NCBI RefSeq assembly: GCF_002834385.1 | Contig: NZ_PITQ01000002.1 | Location: 1-64,000, forward strand | Direction: 5' to 3' | DNA length: 64,000 nt | DNA from: Rahnella sp. AA | GTDB taxonomy: Bacteria > Pseudomonadota > Gammaproteobacteria > Enterobacterales > Enterobacteriaceae | Part shown: piece by piece, positions 52,520-61,836 of the stretch | How positions within the stretch are numbered: the first letter of the stretch is position 1 | Layout: each line of letters begins with the position of its first letter | Notes under the pieces: model-generated | The model's database searches: none | What the model saw: only the letters and a program-made list of their open reading frames with translations | Told to the model about the DNA's origin: nothing | Translations under genes and position numbers: made by a program

Positions 52520-53620
52520 TCATGCTTTCGTCGTTTTACCGCGGGTAATTTGAGCGTCTTCTTTTTGCATCGTCATGGTGATCAGATCCCCCATCGATTT
52601 CAGTTGTTCGGCCACCTGCATGCTGAGCCAGACATAGCCATAGACCTGCGCCTCAAGATGGTTATCCGCTGCATTCATTTCCGCCATCAGGGCTTTCAGC
52701 TCTTCCGCTGACTCATTGAGCTGGGTATTAATTTTAAGCTCATCACCTTTCGTCCCGTTAAGCAGCATCAGGCTGAGTTTTTCCAGTGTCCCGAGCATCA
52801 GCAGTTGCGCGCTCCGCAACGTGCGGGCATTGAGCATCAGGAAATGGCTTTCACGGGAACTCCAGTAGGCATCGGCCAACAGCTCCAGCGTACACAGCAG
52901 GTTGCGGCTAAGCGTCTGGATCGCATCGAACACTTCACGCGGTATATGCGATTCTTTGCTGGCTGGCGCAAACAGTGAGCGCATTTTCACCATCTGACTC
53001 ATGGTCGTTTTCAGCTTACCGTGCAGATGCGGGCGCTCGAGCATGTTAGGCGACAACCACGCGCTGTAGAGTTTGTTCAGCGACATCAGGTAATCCGCCA
53101 TCTGCATACGCCAATGGATAAAGGCGCGCTGCGGATAGATACTGGCAAAAAACAGCGCCAGCAGGGAACCGAAAATGACATCACCGGAGCGCCAGAGCGC
53201 AGTATTCATGTCACCCGGCCCCGCCCCGCACACCACTGCCAACGTAATACCGATCAGCAGCGCCATATACGGCCGCCTGCCAAGCGTCAGATACCCGCTG
53301 ATAAACATCACAATGCCGCACCACACCAGCATCAGCGGCAACGAGTAAAGCTCGAGCCACAGGGCAATCAGCCCGGAAGCGGAGCCCAGCACCGTCCCGC
53401 TGATCCGCTCCAGAACACGCTGAACCACATTGCCCCAGAAAGAAATTGGCCCCATCACCACCACCAGCGTGATCAGCGGCCAGGTGCCCTCAGGGATTTC
53501 GGTCAGTCTTACAATCAGGAAAGTCAGCAGAAATGCGACAGCAATGCGCAAAGCGTGAGTGATGCGATAGTTACGGTAAATGACGTTATCCAGCGATGAT
53601 ATTTTCTTGTCGAGACGCAC
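52520..53620 (-). CDS. yeeA: FUSC-family inner-membrane protein YeeA
   Basis: The 366-residue protein (E. coli YeeA about 352) has an N-terminal cluster of six helices (ITHALRIAVAFLLTFLIVRL; GTWPLITLVVVMGPISFWGN; RISGTVLGSASGLIALWLEL) and a cytoplasmic helical C-terminal half rich in Leu/Glu. This is the half-size FUSC/aromatic acid exporter type. Its function is not established. It is followed on the same strand by tmaR, as in E. coli (yeeX-yeeA). Confidence 0.92.
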   Translation of the reverse strand: MRLDKKISSLDNVIYRNYRITHALRIAVAFLLTFLIVRLTEIPEGTWPLITLVVVMGPISFWGNVVQRVLERISGTVLGSASGLIALWLELYSLPLMLVWCGIVMFISGYLTLGRRPYMALLIGITLAVVCGAGPGDMNTALWRSGDVIFGSLLALFFASIYPQRAFIHWRMQMADYLMSLNKLYSAWLSPNMLERPHLHGKLKTTMSQMVKMRSLFAPASKESHIPREVFDAIQTLSRNLLCTLELLADAYWSSRESHFLMLNARTLRSAQLLMLGTLEKLSLMLLNGTKGDELKINTQLNESAEELKALMAEMNAADNHLEAQVYGYVWLSMQVAEQLKSMGDLITMTMQKEDAQITRGKTTKA

Positions 53621-53919
53621 GTTAAGCCTGCCGTAAGGCGCAAATTCAAAGAGTGCAGTAGTTTAGCCGAGTTGCCGGAGGGGATCACCCTGCTTATGTC
53701 AGGCTTTTGGCGGATTGATGCTGAAAATTTCCGCCGCGGGGACATGTATGAGGTTTCGGCAGGAAACATCAAACAGCATGTCAATAGAGTGAAAGAAATT
53801 CGCCAGAAAACGTCAGACAGTTGACTTCACTTACCTGCGCTGGATACCATATAGGAATATTCTTATAAAAAACAATAACAGTTAATATGATAGCGGATGC
53901 ATTGCAGGGAAAATAAAGA

Positions 53920-55074
53920 ATGCCATTGCAGAGACTCAGAAGATTAAACCGGGAAAAGAATATTTTCCTGAAAAAGATTAAGCTTAATGCCAAGTTATTT
54001 TTCCTGGACAAGAGAAAGCGCTCAGCATCTCCTGTTTTGACTGATAAAATGAATATTATTGTTCTGTGCAATGGGTTTGGCATTGGTGATGCTATTGTCA
54101 CAACAGGTTTAATTTGCTCCCTCCATAAACAGGGGCATTCTGTGACGTTATTATGCGAAAAGAGAACCTCTTTCATTTTCGAAAATTCTCCTTCTGTCAG
54201 TAAAGTGATCATCTTTGAAGGTTTATCGGCCCTTCGCAATGAATATAAAGTGCATTATGATTTGCTGATCGACATTAATGAAAAAAACCATCTGAGCCCG
54301 CTCAGATTCAGAATAATCAAAACGCTGAATCCAAAAGTTTCAATGGGTATTAACCAGAACGGTTACAAAATTTACGATATCTCAGTAAATTACGAAGAAC
54401 CCCAAAAACACATCAGTTGTAAGCATCAGAAAATACTGGAAAACCTGGGCATCATTAATAATAACTATGCCTATGCACTGACCATCCCTGAAAAAATAAA
54501 ATCTGCCACAGCAGAATTCATCTCTGCATTAAAACCCGGGAAGTTAGTGGTTATCAACCCCTATGCCACTGAGCACGCCCGGGATATGTCTGCACAACAG
54601 ATTACTGAGGTTTCAGAATATATTCAGGAAACACTGGGGCAGACGGTCGTATTTATTGGCACCCCGTCACAGCTGGAAAAAATAGCCACCCCGCCGGGGG
54701 TTAAATTCCCCTCACCTTCATTTTTGCATGCAGCTGCATTGATTAAGGCCGCAGATTTAGTGATCTCCCCCGACACTTCTATTGTCCATTTATGCAAAGT
54801 TTACGATAAGAACTTAATTTGCCTTTATAACAATAAAATATTTGGGTGCGGCAATGAGAATAATATTGTCTGGGGGCCCGGATATGATAATGCGCTACAG
54901 ATTTTATCACCGGGTAAACGGATTGATGAGATAACGTCTGACACCCTGTGCAGTGCCATTAAGGATATCGCGACGCAGCTGGGCTGGACAATGCCCGCCA
55001 GCCAACACGTCACCCTGCAGGCTGATCATTTCAATACATTAGCAACAGAAAAGGCGGTCTCGCGCGTTGAATGA
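53920..55074 (+). CDS. GT9-family glycosyltransferase (heptosyltransferase-like)
   Basis: The 384-residue protein has a basic N-terminus (about 40 residues) and then MNIIVLCNGFGIGDAIVTTG, the GxGDxI/V glycine-rich start of the GT-B fold in GT9 enzymes. Later motifs are LVVINPYATEHARDMSAQQI, VVFIGTPSQLEKI and the nucleotide-sugar pocket ALIKAADLVISPDTSIVHLC. GT9 members transfer heptose to LPS core; the substrate here is unknown. The gene is clearly more AT-rich than its neighbours and sits between yeeA and sbcB, which suggests acquisition. A Met at about 54049 (MNIIVLC) is a possible later start. Confidence 0.85.
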   Translation: MPLQRLRRLNREKNIFLKKIKLNAKLFFLDKRKRSASPVLTDKMNIIVLCNGFGIGDAIVTTGLICSLHKQGHSVTLLCEKRTSFIFENSPSVSKVIIFEGLSALRNEYKVHYDLLIDINEKNHLSPLRFRIIKTLNPKVSMGINQNGYKIYDISVNYEEPQKHISCKHQKILENLGIINNNYAYALTIPEKIKSATAEFISALKPGKLVVINPYATEHARDMSAQQITEVSEYIQETLGQTVVFIGTPSQLEKIATPPGVKFPSPSFLHAAALIKAADLVISPDTSIVHLCKVYDKNLICLYNNKIFGCGNENNIVWGPGYDNALQILSPGKRIDEITSDTLCSAIKDIATQLGWTMPASQHVTLQADHFNTLATEKAVSRVE

Positions 55075-55153
55075 TTGCCCCCGGTAATCAGGCTAACATT
55101 CAGTATCAGCCCCAGCCGTGATATTCTTTCCGGCAGTGATTTCCCCATACTTT

Positions 55154-55188
55154 GTCAGCATGCGAAAGCACCTCTTTCTCATGCTGAC
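55154..55188. promoter_or_regulatory. long hairpin upstream of sbcB
   Basis: GTCAGCATG (55154-55162) and GAAAG (55164-55168) pair with CTTTC (55174-55178) and CATGCTGAC (55180-55188), leaving one C/T mismatch and a 5-nt loop. Flanking ACTTT/AAAGT can extend it. It may terminate the glycosyltransferase transcript or structure the sbcB leader; there is no clear T-run. Confidence 0.55.
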
Positions 55189-55225
55189 TTAAAGTGCCTT
55201 CGACTGAATAAGGCCTGCTTAAACC

Positions 55226-56653
55226 ATGTCAGACAAGCCGCAAAAGACCTTCTACTTCCACGATTACGAGACATTTGGCAAAAACCCGGCTCTGGATCGT
55301 CCGGCACAGTTTGCCGGGGTGAGAACCGACGAAGATTTCAATATCATCGAAGAACCGTTGGTGATTTATTGCCGCCCTTCTGATGATTACCTCCCGGAGC
55401 CGGAAGCGGTGATGATCACCGGAATTACCCCGCAGATTGCGCTGGAACGCGGCGTGATCGAAGCGGAGTTCACGGCGCAAATCCATAAAGCCTTCAGCAT
55501 GCCGGGCACCTGCATTGTGGGCTACAACAACATCCGTTTCGACGACGAAGTCAGCCGTAATATTCTTTATCGCAACTTTTACGACCCGTACGCCTACAGC
55601 TGGCAGAACGGTAATTCCCGCTGGGATTTGCTGGATGTGATGCGCGCCTGTTACGCGCTGCGCCCGGAAGGCATCAACTGGCCGGAAAACGACGACGGTT
55701 TTCCGAGTTTCCGTCTTGAACATCTGACCAAAGCCAACGGCATCGAACATGAAAATGCCCACGACGCGATGGCCGATGTTTACGCCACGATTGCGATGGC
55801 AAAGCTGGTTAAACAGGCGCAACCGCGTCTGTTCAGTTTCCTGCTCGAACACCGCAGCAAGCACAAACTCAATACGTTGATTGATATTCCGTCGATGGCA
55901 CCGCTGGTGCACGTTTCCGGCATGTTCGGCGCAGCACGCGGCAATACCGCGTGGGTCGCGCCGCTGGCCTGGCATCCTGAAAACAAAAACGCCGTGATCA
56001 TGTGCGATCTGGCAGGCGATATGTCCACGCTGTTAGATCTCGACCCCGACCAGATGCGCGAGCGCTTGTACAGCCGCCGCGACAGTTTGCAGGCCGGGCA
56101 ATCTCCGCTGCCGATCAAACTGTTGCACATCAATAAATGTCCGGTGCTGGCCCCGGCAAAAACGTTGTTGCCGGAAAACGCCGAGCGTCTGGGCATTGAC
56201 CGCCAGCGCTGTCTGGAGAATCTTCAGATATTGCGCCAGAACCCGCAGGTGCGTGAAAAAGTGGTGACGATGTTTGCCGAAGCCGAGCCGTTTACCGCTT
56301 CCGACGATGTCGATGCCCGTCTGTACGACGGTTTCTTCAGCGACGCCGACCGCGCCGCAATGCGGATTATCCTGGAGACACGTCCGGAGAATCTTCCCGC
56401 ATTAGATCTGACGTTTAATGATTCACGTATCGAACCGCTGCTGTTCCGGTTCAGAGCCAGAAATTACCCCGTCACACTGACGGATGCCGAGCAAAAACGC
56501 TGGATGTTACACCGGCAGATGAAGCTCACGGATGAGCGTGTTCAGGCGTACATTTTAGAGCTTGAATCGCTCTACAACTTGTATGAAGGGGATGCGGAGA
56601 AGATCGCGCTTCTTGGGGCGCTGTTTGAGTACGGGAAGAAATTGGTTTCCTGA
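55226..56653 (+). CDS. sbcB: exodeoxyribonuclease I
   Basis: The 475-residue product has the same length as E. coli ExoI. The DEDD exonuclease motifs are present: FYFHDYETFGKNPALDRPAQ (Asp and Glu of motif I), IVGYNNIRFDDEVSRNILYR (motif II) and EHENAHDAMADVYATIAMAK (motif III, His and Asp). The SH3-like and helical C-terminal domains follow, ending LLGALFEYGKKLVS. It degrades single-stranded DNA 3' to 5' in mismatch repair and recombination. A strong hairpin at 56795-56822 may end its transcript. Confidence 0.97.
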   Translation: MSDKPQKTFYFHDYETFGKNPALDRPAQFAGVRTDEDFNIIEEPLVIYCRPSDDYLPEPEAVMITGITPQIALERGVIEAEFTAQIHKAFSMPGTCIVGYNNIRFDDEVSRNILYRNFYDPYAYSWQNGNSRWDLLDVMRACYALRPEGINWPENDDGFPSFRLEHLTKANGIEHENAHDAMADVYATIAMAKLVKQAQPRLFSFLLEHRSKHKLNTLIDIPSMAPLVHVSGMFGAARGNTAWVAPLAWHPENKNAVIMCDLAGDMSTLLDLDPDQMRERLYSRRDSLQAGQSPLPIKLLHINKCPVLAPAKTLLPENAERLGIDRQRCLENLQILRQNPQVREKVVTMFAEAEPFTASDDVDARLYDGFFSDADRAAMRIILETRPENLPALDLTFNDSRIEPLLFRFRARNYPVTLTDAEQKRWMLHRQMKLTDERVQAYILELESLYNLYEGDAEKIALLGALFEYGKKLVS

Positions 56654-56694
56654 TTTGCCGAAGGCCGCGGCAATTTGGCGGCTTTTCAACACTA

Positions 56695-56765
56695 ACCGAG
56701 AAAGTTTCGGTTTCTCAATGGCAGTGCGGGCTGACCGAGAACTTTTCGGTTTCTCAATTGCAGTG
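56695..56765. repeat. two 32-bp tandem copies, 39-bp period
   Basis: ACCGAGAA..TTTCGGTTTCTCAAT.GCAGTG occurs at 56695-56726 and 56734-56765, with 29 of 32 identical positions. Each copy has an internal GAGAA/TTCTC and ACCGA/TCGGT dyad. They lie just after sbcB, inside the left arm of the large palindrome, and have no clear match in the right arm. Confidence 0.75.
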
Positions 56766-56794
56766 ATCACTTAACGCACTGCGCCGAAACCACC

Positions 56795-56822
56795 AAAGAG
56801 GGAGGAAAGCGCCTCCCTCTTT
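56795..56822. terminator. sbcB-side terminator-like hairpin
   Basis: AAAGAGGGAGG (56795-56805) pairs perfectly with CCTCCCTCTTT (56812-56822); loop AAAGCG. The 3' arm ends in TTT. It is one of two similar hairpins at equivalent positions of the large palindrome. Confidence 0.6.
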
Positions 56823-57260
56823 GATCTCCCACGCTTTTTAACTCCGCGCTATCGCTCGCTGGCTATGTTTCAGCAACCCGGCTATTGCCGCGAAATCTTG
56901 CCGCTGCGCGGTTCCCTCACTCGGTTTCGAGCCACAGGTCTCGAAACACTCATTCAGCAAAATTTCTGACAGCGGCCACTGGCTTAACTAAATTCAACGG
57001 CATTCTGTTTCTTATTTTACTTTCGGTTGAAACGGTTACTCATTTATTAAATAACAATCATCGGTGAGGTTGCGAACTAGAAAGTTTTTGGCCGCTTTCA
57101 AAACGACGTCGAATGAACGGTGAGAAACAGCGAGAGTCTTTTTTCGAGCAGGTTCGAACCTGAAATGAGAGGACCGCGCAGCGGCGGCGTTTGCGGCACT
57201 AGACGTGGTATCTGAAACATAGCCAGCGAGCGATAGCGCGCAGTTGAAAAACGCGGGAGT

Positions 57261-57290
57261 CCAGAGGGAGAAGGTTTATTCTCCCTCTGG
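57261..57290. terminator. plaP-side terminator-like hairpin
   Basis: CCAGAGGGAGAA (57261-57272) pairs perfectly with TTCTCCCTCTGG (57279-57290); loop GGTTTA. It is the mirror copy of the 56795-56822 hairpin and could end the plaP transcript. Confidence 0.55.
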
Positions 57291-57397
57291 TCGGTGTGGG
57301 CCGACGCCCACGACTTTGAATTTTGTTTTTGAAGCCGCCAATTTACAGCGGCCTCCTGCAAAACAAAAAGTTTCAGCCCTTTTCAAAGGGCTATAAA

Positions 57398-58774
57398 TCA
57401 CGCTTCCGGCGCTATCTCCCCGCTCATCTGCGGCGGCTGCTTACGAAACGCGTTGGTGATAAACGCCAGATACCCCAGGCCAATCGCGCCCCACACCAGG
57501 CCGAGCGTCATCGAACTGGCTTCGAGGTTCAGCCACAGCGCACCGACGGTCAGCGCACCGATGACCGGCAGGACCAGGTAGTTGATGTGGTCTTTCAGCG
57601 TACGGTTACGCTTCTCACGAATGTAGAACTGGGAAATCACCGACAGGTTCACGAAGGTGAAGGCCACTAACGCACCGAAGTTAATCAGCGCCGTGGCGGT
57701 CACCAGATCAAAGGTCACGGCAGACATCGCCACAACACCGACCAGCAGAACGTTGAACGTCGGGGTACGCCATTTCGGATGCACGTAACCGAATACTTTC
57801 TCCGGGAATACGCCGTCGCGGCCCATCACGTACAGCAGACGGGAAACGCCCGCGTGCGCGGCCATGCCGGATGCCAGAACGGTGACACAGCTGAAGCACA
57901 GGATGACGGACTGGAAGAACTTACCGGCCACGTACAACATGATTTCAGGCTGTGAAGCGTCCGGATCTTTGAAGCGCGAGATGTCCGGGAAGTACAGTTG
58001 CAGGAAGTAAGACACGACAACGAAGATCACGCCGCCAATCAGCGCGGTCAGGAAAATCGCTTTCGGAATGACTTTGCCCGCGTTTGGCGTTTCTTCAGAC
58101 AACGAGCTGATGCCGTCGAAGCCGAGGAACGAGAAGCACAGGATGGTTGCGCCGGTAATCATCGGCACCACATGCGCGTTTTCGCTGAAGAACGGTTTCG
58201 TCGTCGCCAGCGTGCCCATGCCCTCGCCCATGTAAACGCCACGGACCAGCAGGCCAAGGAAGACCACCATGATCGCGACCTGAACCACAACGATGATGCT
58301 GTTGAGGTTGGCAACAATCTTGATGCCACGCAGGTTGAACGCGGTCATCATCGCGACCAGCGCGGTCACGAAGATCCACGACGGTACGCCCGGGAAGATA
58401 GCTTCCAGGTAAATTTTTGCCAGCAGGATGTTGATCATCGGCATGAACAGGTAGTCCAGCAATGATGACCAGCCGACCATAAAGCCGACGTGCGGGCTGA
58501 TGGCTTTTTGCGCGTAAGTGTAAGCAGAACCGGCAGACGGGAAACGCTGCACCAGTTTGCCGTAGCTGACGGCGGTAAACAGCACGGCGATCAGCGCAAA
58601 GATGTACGCCGTCGCGACGTGACCATCGGTCAGGCCGGACACAATGCCGAACGTATCGAAGATGGTCATCGGTTGCAGATAGGCCAGACCCATCATCACA
58701 ACCTGAACCAGCGTCAGGGTTTTACGCAGTTGTACACGCTGAGTCGCCGGAGCGGCAGAAGTGTTAGCAGACAT
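57398..58774 (-). CDS. plaP: putrescine importer PlaP
   Basis: The 458-residue APC-superfamily protein (E. coli PlaP about 452) has 12 predicted helices. [60 protein letters not shown] and [20 protein letters not shown] are close to PlaP as I remember it, closer than to PuuP. PlaP imports putrescine by proton symport in E. coli. The gene order sbcB-plaP is that of E. coli, but the palindrome separates them here. With puuADRB beyond it, it provides uptake for putrescine catabolism. Confidence 0.93.
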   Translation of the reverse strand: MSANTSAAPATQRVQLRKTLTLVQVVMMGLAYLQPMTIFDTFGIVSGLTDGHVATAYIFALIAVLFTAVSYGKLVQRFPSAGSAYTYAQKAISPHVGFMVGWSSLLDYLFMPMINILLAKIYLEAIFPGVPSWIFVTALVAMMTAFNLRGIKIVANLNSIIVVVQVAIMVVFLGLLVRGVYMGEGMGTLATTKPFFSENAHVVPMITGATILCFSFLGFDGISSLSEETPNAGKVIPKAIFLTALIGGVIFVVVSYFLQLYFPDISRFKDPDASQPEIMLYVAGKFFQSVILCFSCVTVLASGMAAHAGVSRLLYVMGRDGVFPEKVFGYVHPKWRTPTFNVLLVGVVAMSAVTFDLVTATALINFGALVAFTFVNLSVISQFYIREKRNRTLKDHINYLVLPVIGALTVGALWLNLEASSMTLGLVWGAIGLGYLAFITNAFRKQPPQMSGEIAPEA

Positions 58775-59254
58775 GGCTCAGCCCTCCCTGAATTGCAGAC
58801 ACCGGGCGTTTAAACGCCTCTGAAAGCAACGTACAGGGAAAACTTCGTGAGTTATTACCAGTAAACGGGGGATAGATCTTCACATCGCTGATGACGGAGG
58901 TGAAGGCTGTGCGAATTTGGCCGCAGCTGAAAGAAGCACCGGCGGGCACCGGTACAGGTTTGAAGTATTGCCCCATGTTACATTTCCTCATAGTGGCGAC
59001 CGTTTTTAATTTGGGGTCGCACACGAACCTTGTTATCTATCCGGATCTGGGTCCGGCCTCTGTTGAATTAGTTTGGGTACTGCACATACAAAAAAAATAA
59101 CCGGCGCCTTTAAGCGTCGGTTATCTGCAGTGCCGCGTATTTTGCACAAATCACGCATGAATGACAACATTCAGAGGCTGCAAGTTACAAATTCTTTTCC
59201 GATTTTAAACATTCTGCGCGGCCAGCATAGCGGCAACGCCAGAGATGACGGGAA
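58775..59254. other. plaP upstream region
   Basis: No protein gene is supported in this 480-bp gap. It contains the puuA terminator at 59091-59124. The remainder should carry the plaP promoter. A short GCACCGG direct repeat (58936-58952) is noted but not explained. Confidence 0.45.
59091..59124 (-). terminator. puuA terminator
   Basis: On the minus strand ATAACCGACGC (59124-59114) pairs with GCGCCGGTTAT (59107-59097), apart from one mismatch, and is followed by a run of T (complement of A 59091-59097). It separates puuA from plaP. Confidence 0.8.
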
Positions 59255-60697
59255 TCAGGCGTTTCTGAGCATCCAGTCGATCTCTGTTTCTGTCACCCGC
59301 CGTTCGAACTGCAACAGTTCATCGGATTTACAGGCGTGATAAACCTGCGAGAAACGTTCGCCGAGGATCTTTTTCAGCGCCGGTTGCTCATCAAAATCAT
59401 ATAACGCATCGCTCTGGCGGATTGGCAGCGGGATCCCCTCCTGCTCAAGGCCATTCCCCGTCACCGGTTCGGGCAGTGGCAAATCATTGTCCAGCCCGTA
59501 AAGCATCCCGGCCAGCACGGTGGCAACCACTAAATATGGATTGGCATCGGCACCGGCCACGCGGTATTCCACACGGTGATCGGCAATTCCGCTGCACGGC
59601 ACGCGCAGTGCAACGGTGCGGTTATTGTGCCCCCACGACGCCTGGGTCGGGACATACATGCCCGGCTGGAAGCGGCGGAAGGCATTCACGTTGGGCGCTA
59701 AAACGGCCATGGACGCGGGCATCAGGGTAATCATCCCGGCGAGTGAACGTTTCATCAGCGCGGAATCTTTACCGTTCGCATCGGCGAAAAGGTTTTTGCC
59801 GTTGTCATCGAGCACGCTGAGATGAATGTGCATCCCGCTGCCCGCATAGTCGTCATACGGTTTCGCCATAAACGTGGCGTCCATTTCATGATTTTCCGCC
59901 ACCAGGCGCACCAGACGTTTGAGCATCAGGGCATGGTCACAGGCGCGCAAAATATTTTCGCTGTGGTGCAAATTGATTTCGAATTGCCCCGGAGAGGATT
60001 CCGCCACCGCGCCATCCGCCGGTAAACCCTGGATATGCGCCAGACGGTCAATGTCACTGAGGACATCGGCAAAGTGATCCAGATTATCGACGGAATAAAC
60101 CTGCGTATGCAGGCTGCGCTCCTGCGTTCCGGGGGTACACGGCGGCTGAATATACCCTTCCGCATCCCGCTGCCTGTCGAGCAGATAGAACTCCAGCTCT
60201 ACCGCTACCACCGGGAATAAGCCCCGCTGGCGCAATGTTTGCCAGATATGGTTCAGCACATTGCGTGGTTCAACGTTAAAGGGAGTGCCATCTTCGTCAA
60301 GCATGGTGAGAAGCAGCTGGCCGATGTGTTCGGGGTCGGAAGCCGAAGGCGTTAACGTGCCGGGAACGGGAATACAGGTGCGGTCAGGCTCGCCCAGTTC
60401 CTGGCCTAAACCGGCTTCTTCCACAACATTACCGAGAATGTCCATGGCGAAGACCGATGCCGGGAAATAACAGCCTTTTTCGAGTTTACGTAATGCTGAA
60501 ACGGGAATGCGTTTGCCGCGGAAGGAACCATTGAGATCGGTGAGCAGGACGTCGACGTGCAGGGTAAGCGGGTGACGCTCCAGGTATTGAGATACTTCAT
60601 CCTGGAACGCGCTACTTCGCTCTTCCACCGGCTTAGCAAGGGGCTCATTCTCGCTAATCTCTTTCTTAATATCGTTCATCAGTTCAGTCGTTTGCAT
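59255..60697 (-). CDS. puuA: gamma-glutamylputrescine synthetase PuuA
   Basis: The 480-residue glutamine-synthetase-like enzyme (E. coli PuuA about 472) has VDVLLTDLNGSFRGKRIPVS, FPVVAVELEFYLLDRQRDAE with the metal-binding Glu, ESSPGQFEINLHHSENILRA, ATFMAKPYDDYAGSGMHIHL, and PTQASWGHNNRTVALRVPCS. It ligates putrescine to glutamate with ATP, the first step of the Puu pathway. It is divergent from puuD across a 331-bp control region with a PuuR-like box, as in E. coli. Confidence 0.95.
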   Translation of the reverse strand: MQTTELMNDIKKEISENEPLAKPVEERSSAFQDEVSQYLERHPLTLHVDVLLTDLNGSFRGKRIPVSALRKLEKGCYFPASVFAMDILGNVVEEAGLGQELGEPDRTCIPVPGTLTPSASDPEHIGQLLLTMLDEDGTPFNVEPRNVLNHIWQTLRQRGLFPVVAVELEFYLLDRQRDAEGYIQPPCTPGTQERSLHTQVYSVDNLDHFADVLSDIDRLAHIQGLPADGAVAESSPGQFEINLHHSENILRACDHALMLKRLVRLVAENHEMDATFMAKPYDDYAGSGMHIHLSVLDDNGKNLFADANGKDSALMKRSLAGMITLMPASMAVLAPNVNAFRRFQPGMYVPTQASWGHNNRTVALRVPCSGIADHRVEYRVAGADANPYLVVATVLAGMLYGLDNDLPLPEPVTGNGLEQEGIPLPIRQSDALYDFDEQPALKKILGERFSQVYHACKSDELLQFERRVTETEIDWMLRNA

Positions 60698-61028
60698 AGG
60701 TTTTCCGCCATTTGCTGGTTTCCGGTCTCAACGGCACCACCATGGTGCCTGCCGGTTATGCCTTACCGTTTCATGGGTCTGTTCAACGCAGTCTTCTCAT
60801 TGGTTGTGAGCCTCGCCAGTGTGCTCGAAATATAGGCCATATGATTAACCCTAGCTGTAACATTAACTATTTGCAACACCTACAATCACGCAACATATCA
60901 GTTTGAAAAGCCACCATCACGCTGCTAAATTGTTCAATGAGGGTTCATTATTATTGACAGGCAATGACCCGCTGCGTGCGGGGAGGCACGCTGAGGCGAC
61001 ACATTCATCAACTCAAAGAGGCGGTATT
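60698..61028. promoter_or_regulatory. puuA-puuD divergent control region
   Basis: The 331-bp region has no gene; in-frame extension of puuD to 60903 is rejected. It contains the PuuR-like box at 60942-60956 and a TTGACA hexamer at 60954-60959 overlapping it, which fits repression by promoter occlusion. Confidence 0.55.
60942..60956. promoter_or_regulatory. putative PuuR box
   Basis: GGTTCATTATTATTG resembles the complement of the E. coli PuuR box AAAATATAATGAACA (TGTTCATTATATTTT). A second half-like GTTCAATGA lies at 60932-60940. Confidence 0.55.
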
Positions 61029-61832
61029 ATGGGCAATATATTTTCCACGGCATCCGCAGGAAAACAGACAAGCTACAGACCGGTCATTGGGGTAGTGATG
61101 TGCGAAAACACGGTGGATGAAAACCCTGCGCTCACCGTTCATGAAAAGTATCTGGACGCCATTTTTAACGCAGGTGCCCTGCCCGTTTGCCTGCCACATG
61201 AACTGGCCGCACGCGACGGGGCGATAGACCAGATCCTGCGCAGCCTGGACGGCATCTTCCTCACCGGCAGCCCGAGCAATATTGAGCCTCACCGTTACGG
61301 TGAAGAAGGTGTCGAAGCGCTGGCCGACCCCGGCCGTGACCGTCTGAGTTTGCAGCTTATCCGCGCCACGCTGGATAAAAAAATCCCGCTGTTTGCCGCG
61401 TGCCGCGGTTTGCAGGAACTGGTGGTGGCGACCGGCGGCAGTTTGTACCGCAAGGTGCACGAAGAACCCGGCTTTATGGATCACCGCGAAGACACGGCGT
61501 TGCCGCACGACGCGCAGTACGATCTGGCGCATCCGGTGTTTATCGAACCGGGCGGCTTACTTTCAGAATTATTACCCGATTATCAGCAGTTTCAGGTGAA
61601 TTCCCTGCACGGTCAGGGAGCGAAACGTCTGGGCGCGGAACTGGCTGTCGAAGCCCGTGCGCCGGACAATCTGGTGGAAGCCGTGAGTGTCCGCGGCCAC
61701 CCGTTTGCGTTGGGTGTGCAGTGGCATCCGGAATGGCACAGCCTGACGGATCCCGTTTCCCGTCAGCTGTTTAACGCTTTTATCGCGGCGTGTTGCAAAG
61801 GCCATCAGGCCCGGAGCGCACAAGAGGAATAA
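61029..61832 (+). CDS. puuD: gamma-glutamyl-gamma-aminobutyrate hydrolase PuuD
   Basis: From the ATG at 61029 the product is 267 residues (E. coli PuuD 254, with a shorter N-terminus). It is a class I glutamine amidotransferase-like hydrolase: RPVIGVVMCENTVDENPALT, LDGIFLTGSPSNIEPHRYGE, the nucleophile Cys in LFAACRGLQELVVATGGSLY, and His/Glu in ALGVQWHPEWHSL. It releases GABA from gamma-glutamyl-GABA. It starts the puuD-puuR-puuB operon, 4 bp before puuR. Confidence 0.95.
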   Translation: MGNIFSTASAGKQTSYRPVIGVVMCENTVDENPALTVHEKYLDAIFNAGALPVCLPHELAARDGAIDQILRSLDGIFLTGSPSNIEPHRYGEEGVEALADPGRDRLSLQLIRATLDKKIPLFAACRGLQELVVATGGSLYRKVHEEPGFMDHREDTALPHDAQYDLAHPVFIEPGGLLSELLPDYQQFQVNSLHGQGAKRLGAELAVEARAPDNLVEAVSVRGHPFALGVQWHPEWHSLTDPVSRQLFNAFIAACCKGHQARSAQEE

Positions 61833-61836
61833 ACGG

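Larger units (their letters stand above)
56655..57365. repeat. about 700-bp imperfect palindrome (inverted repeat pair)
   Basis: The whole gap between sbcB and plaP reads as two inverted arms. Matching blocks are AATTTGGCGGCTT (56672-56684) with AAGCCGCCAATTT (57331-57343); hairpin 56795-56822 with hairpin 57261-57290; a nearly 28-bp identical block centred at 56845-56872 (CGCTATCGCTCGCTGGCTAT core) and its complement at 57209-57236; GCCGCTGCGCGGT at 56900-56912 with ACCGCGCAGCGGC at 57173-57185; and CAGCGGCCA near 56972 with TGGCCGCTT near 57090. The centre is at about 57010. No protein gene is supported inside. Confidence 0.75.

Noticed and set aside
57149..57162. CAGGTTCGAACCTG looks like a tRNA T-arm
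   Set aside because: It is a perfect 14-bp palindrome within the repeat arm; no acceptor, anticodon or D-arm can be drawn around it and there is no CCA.
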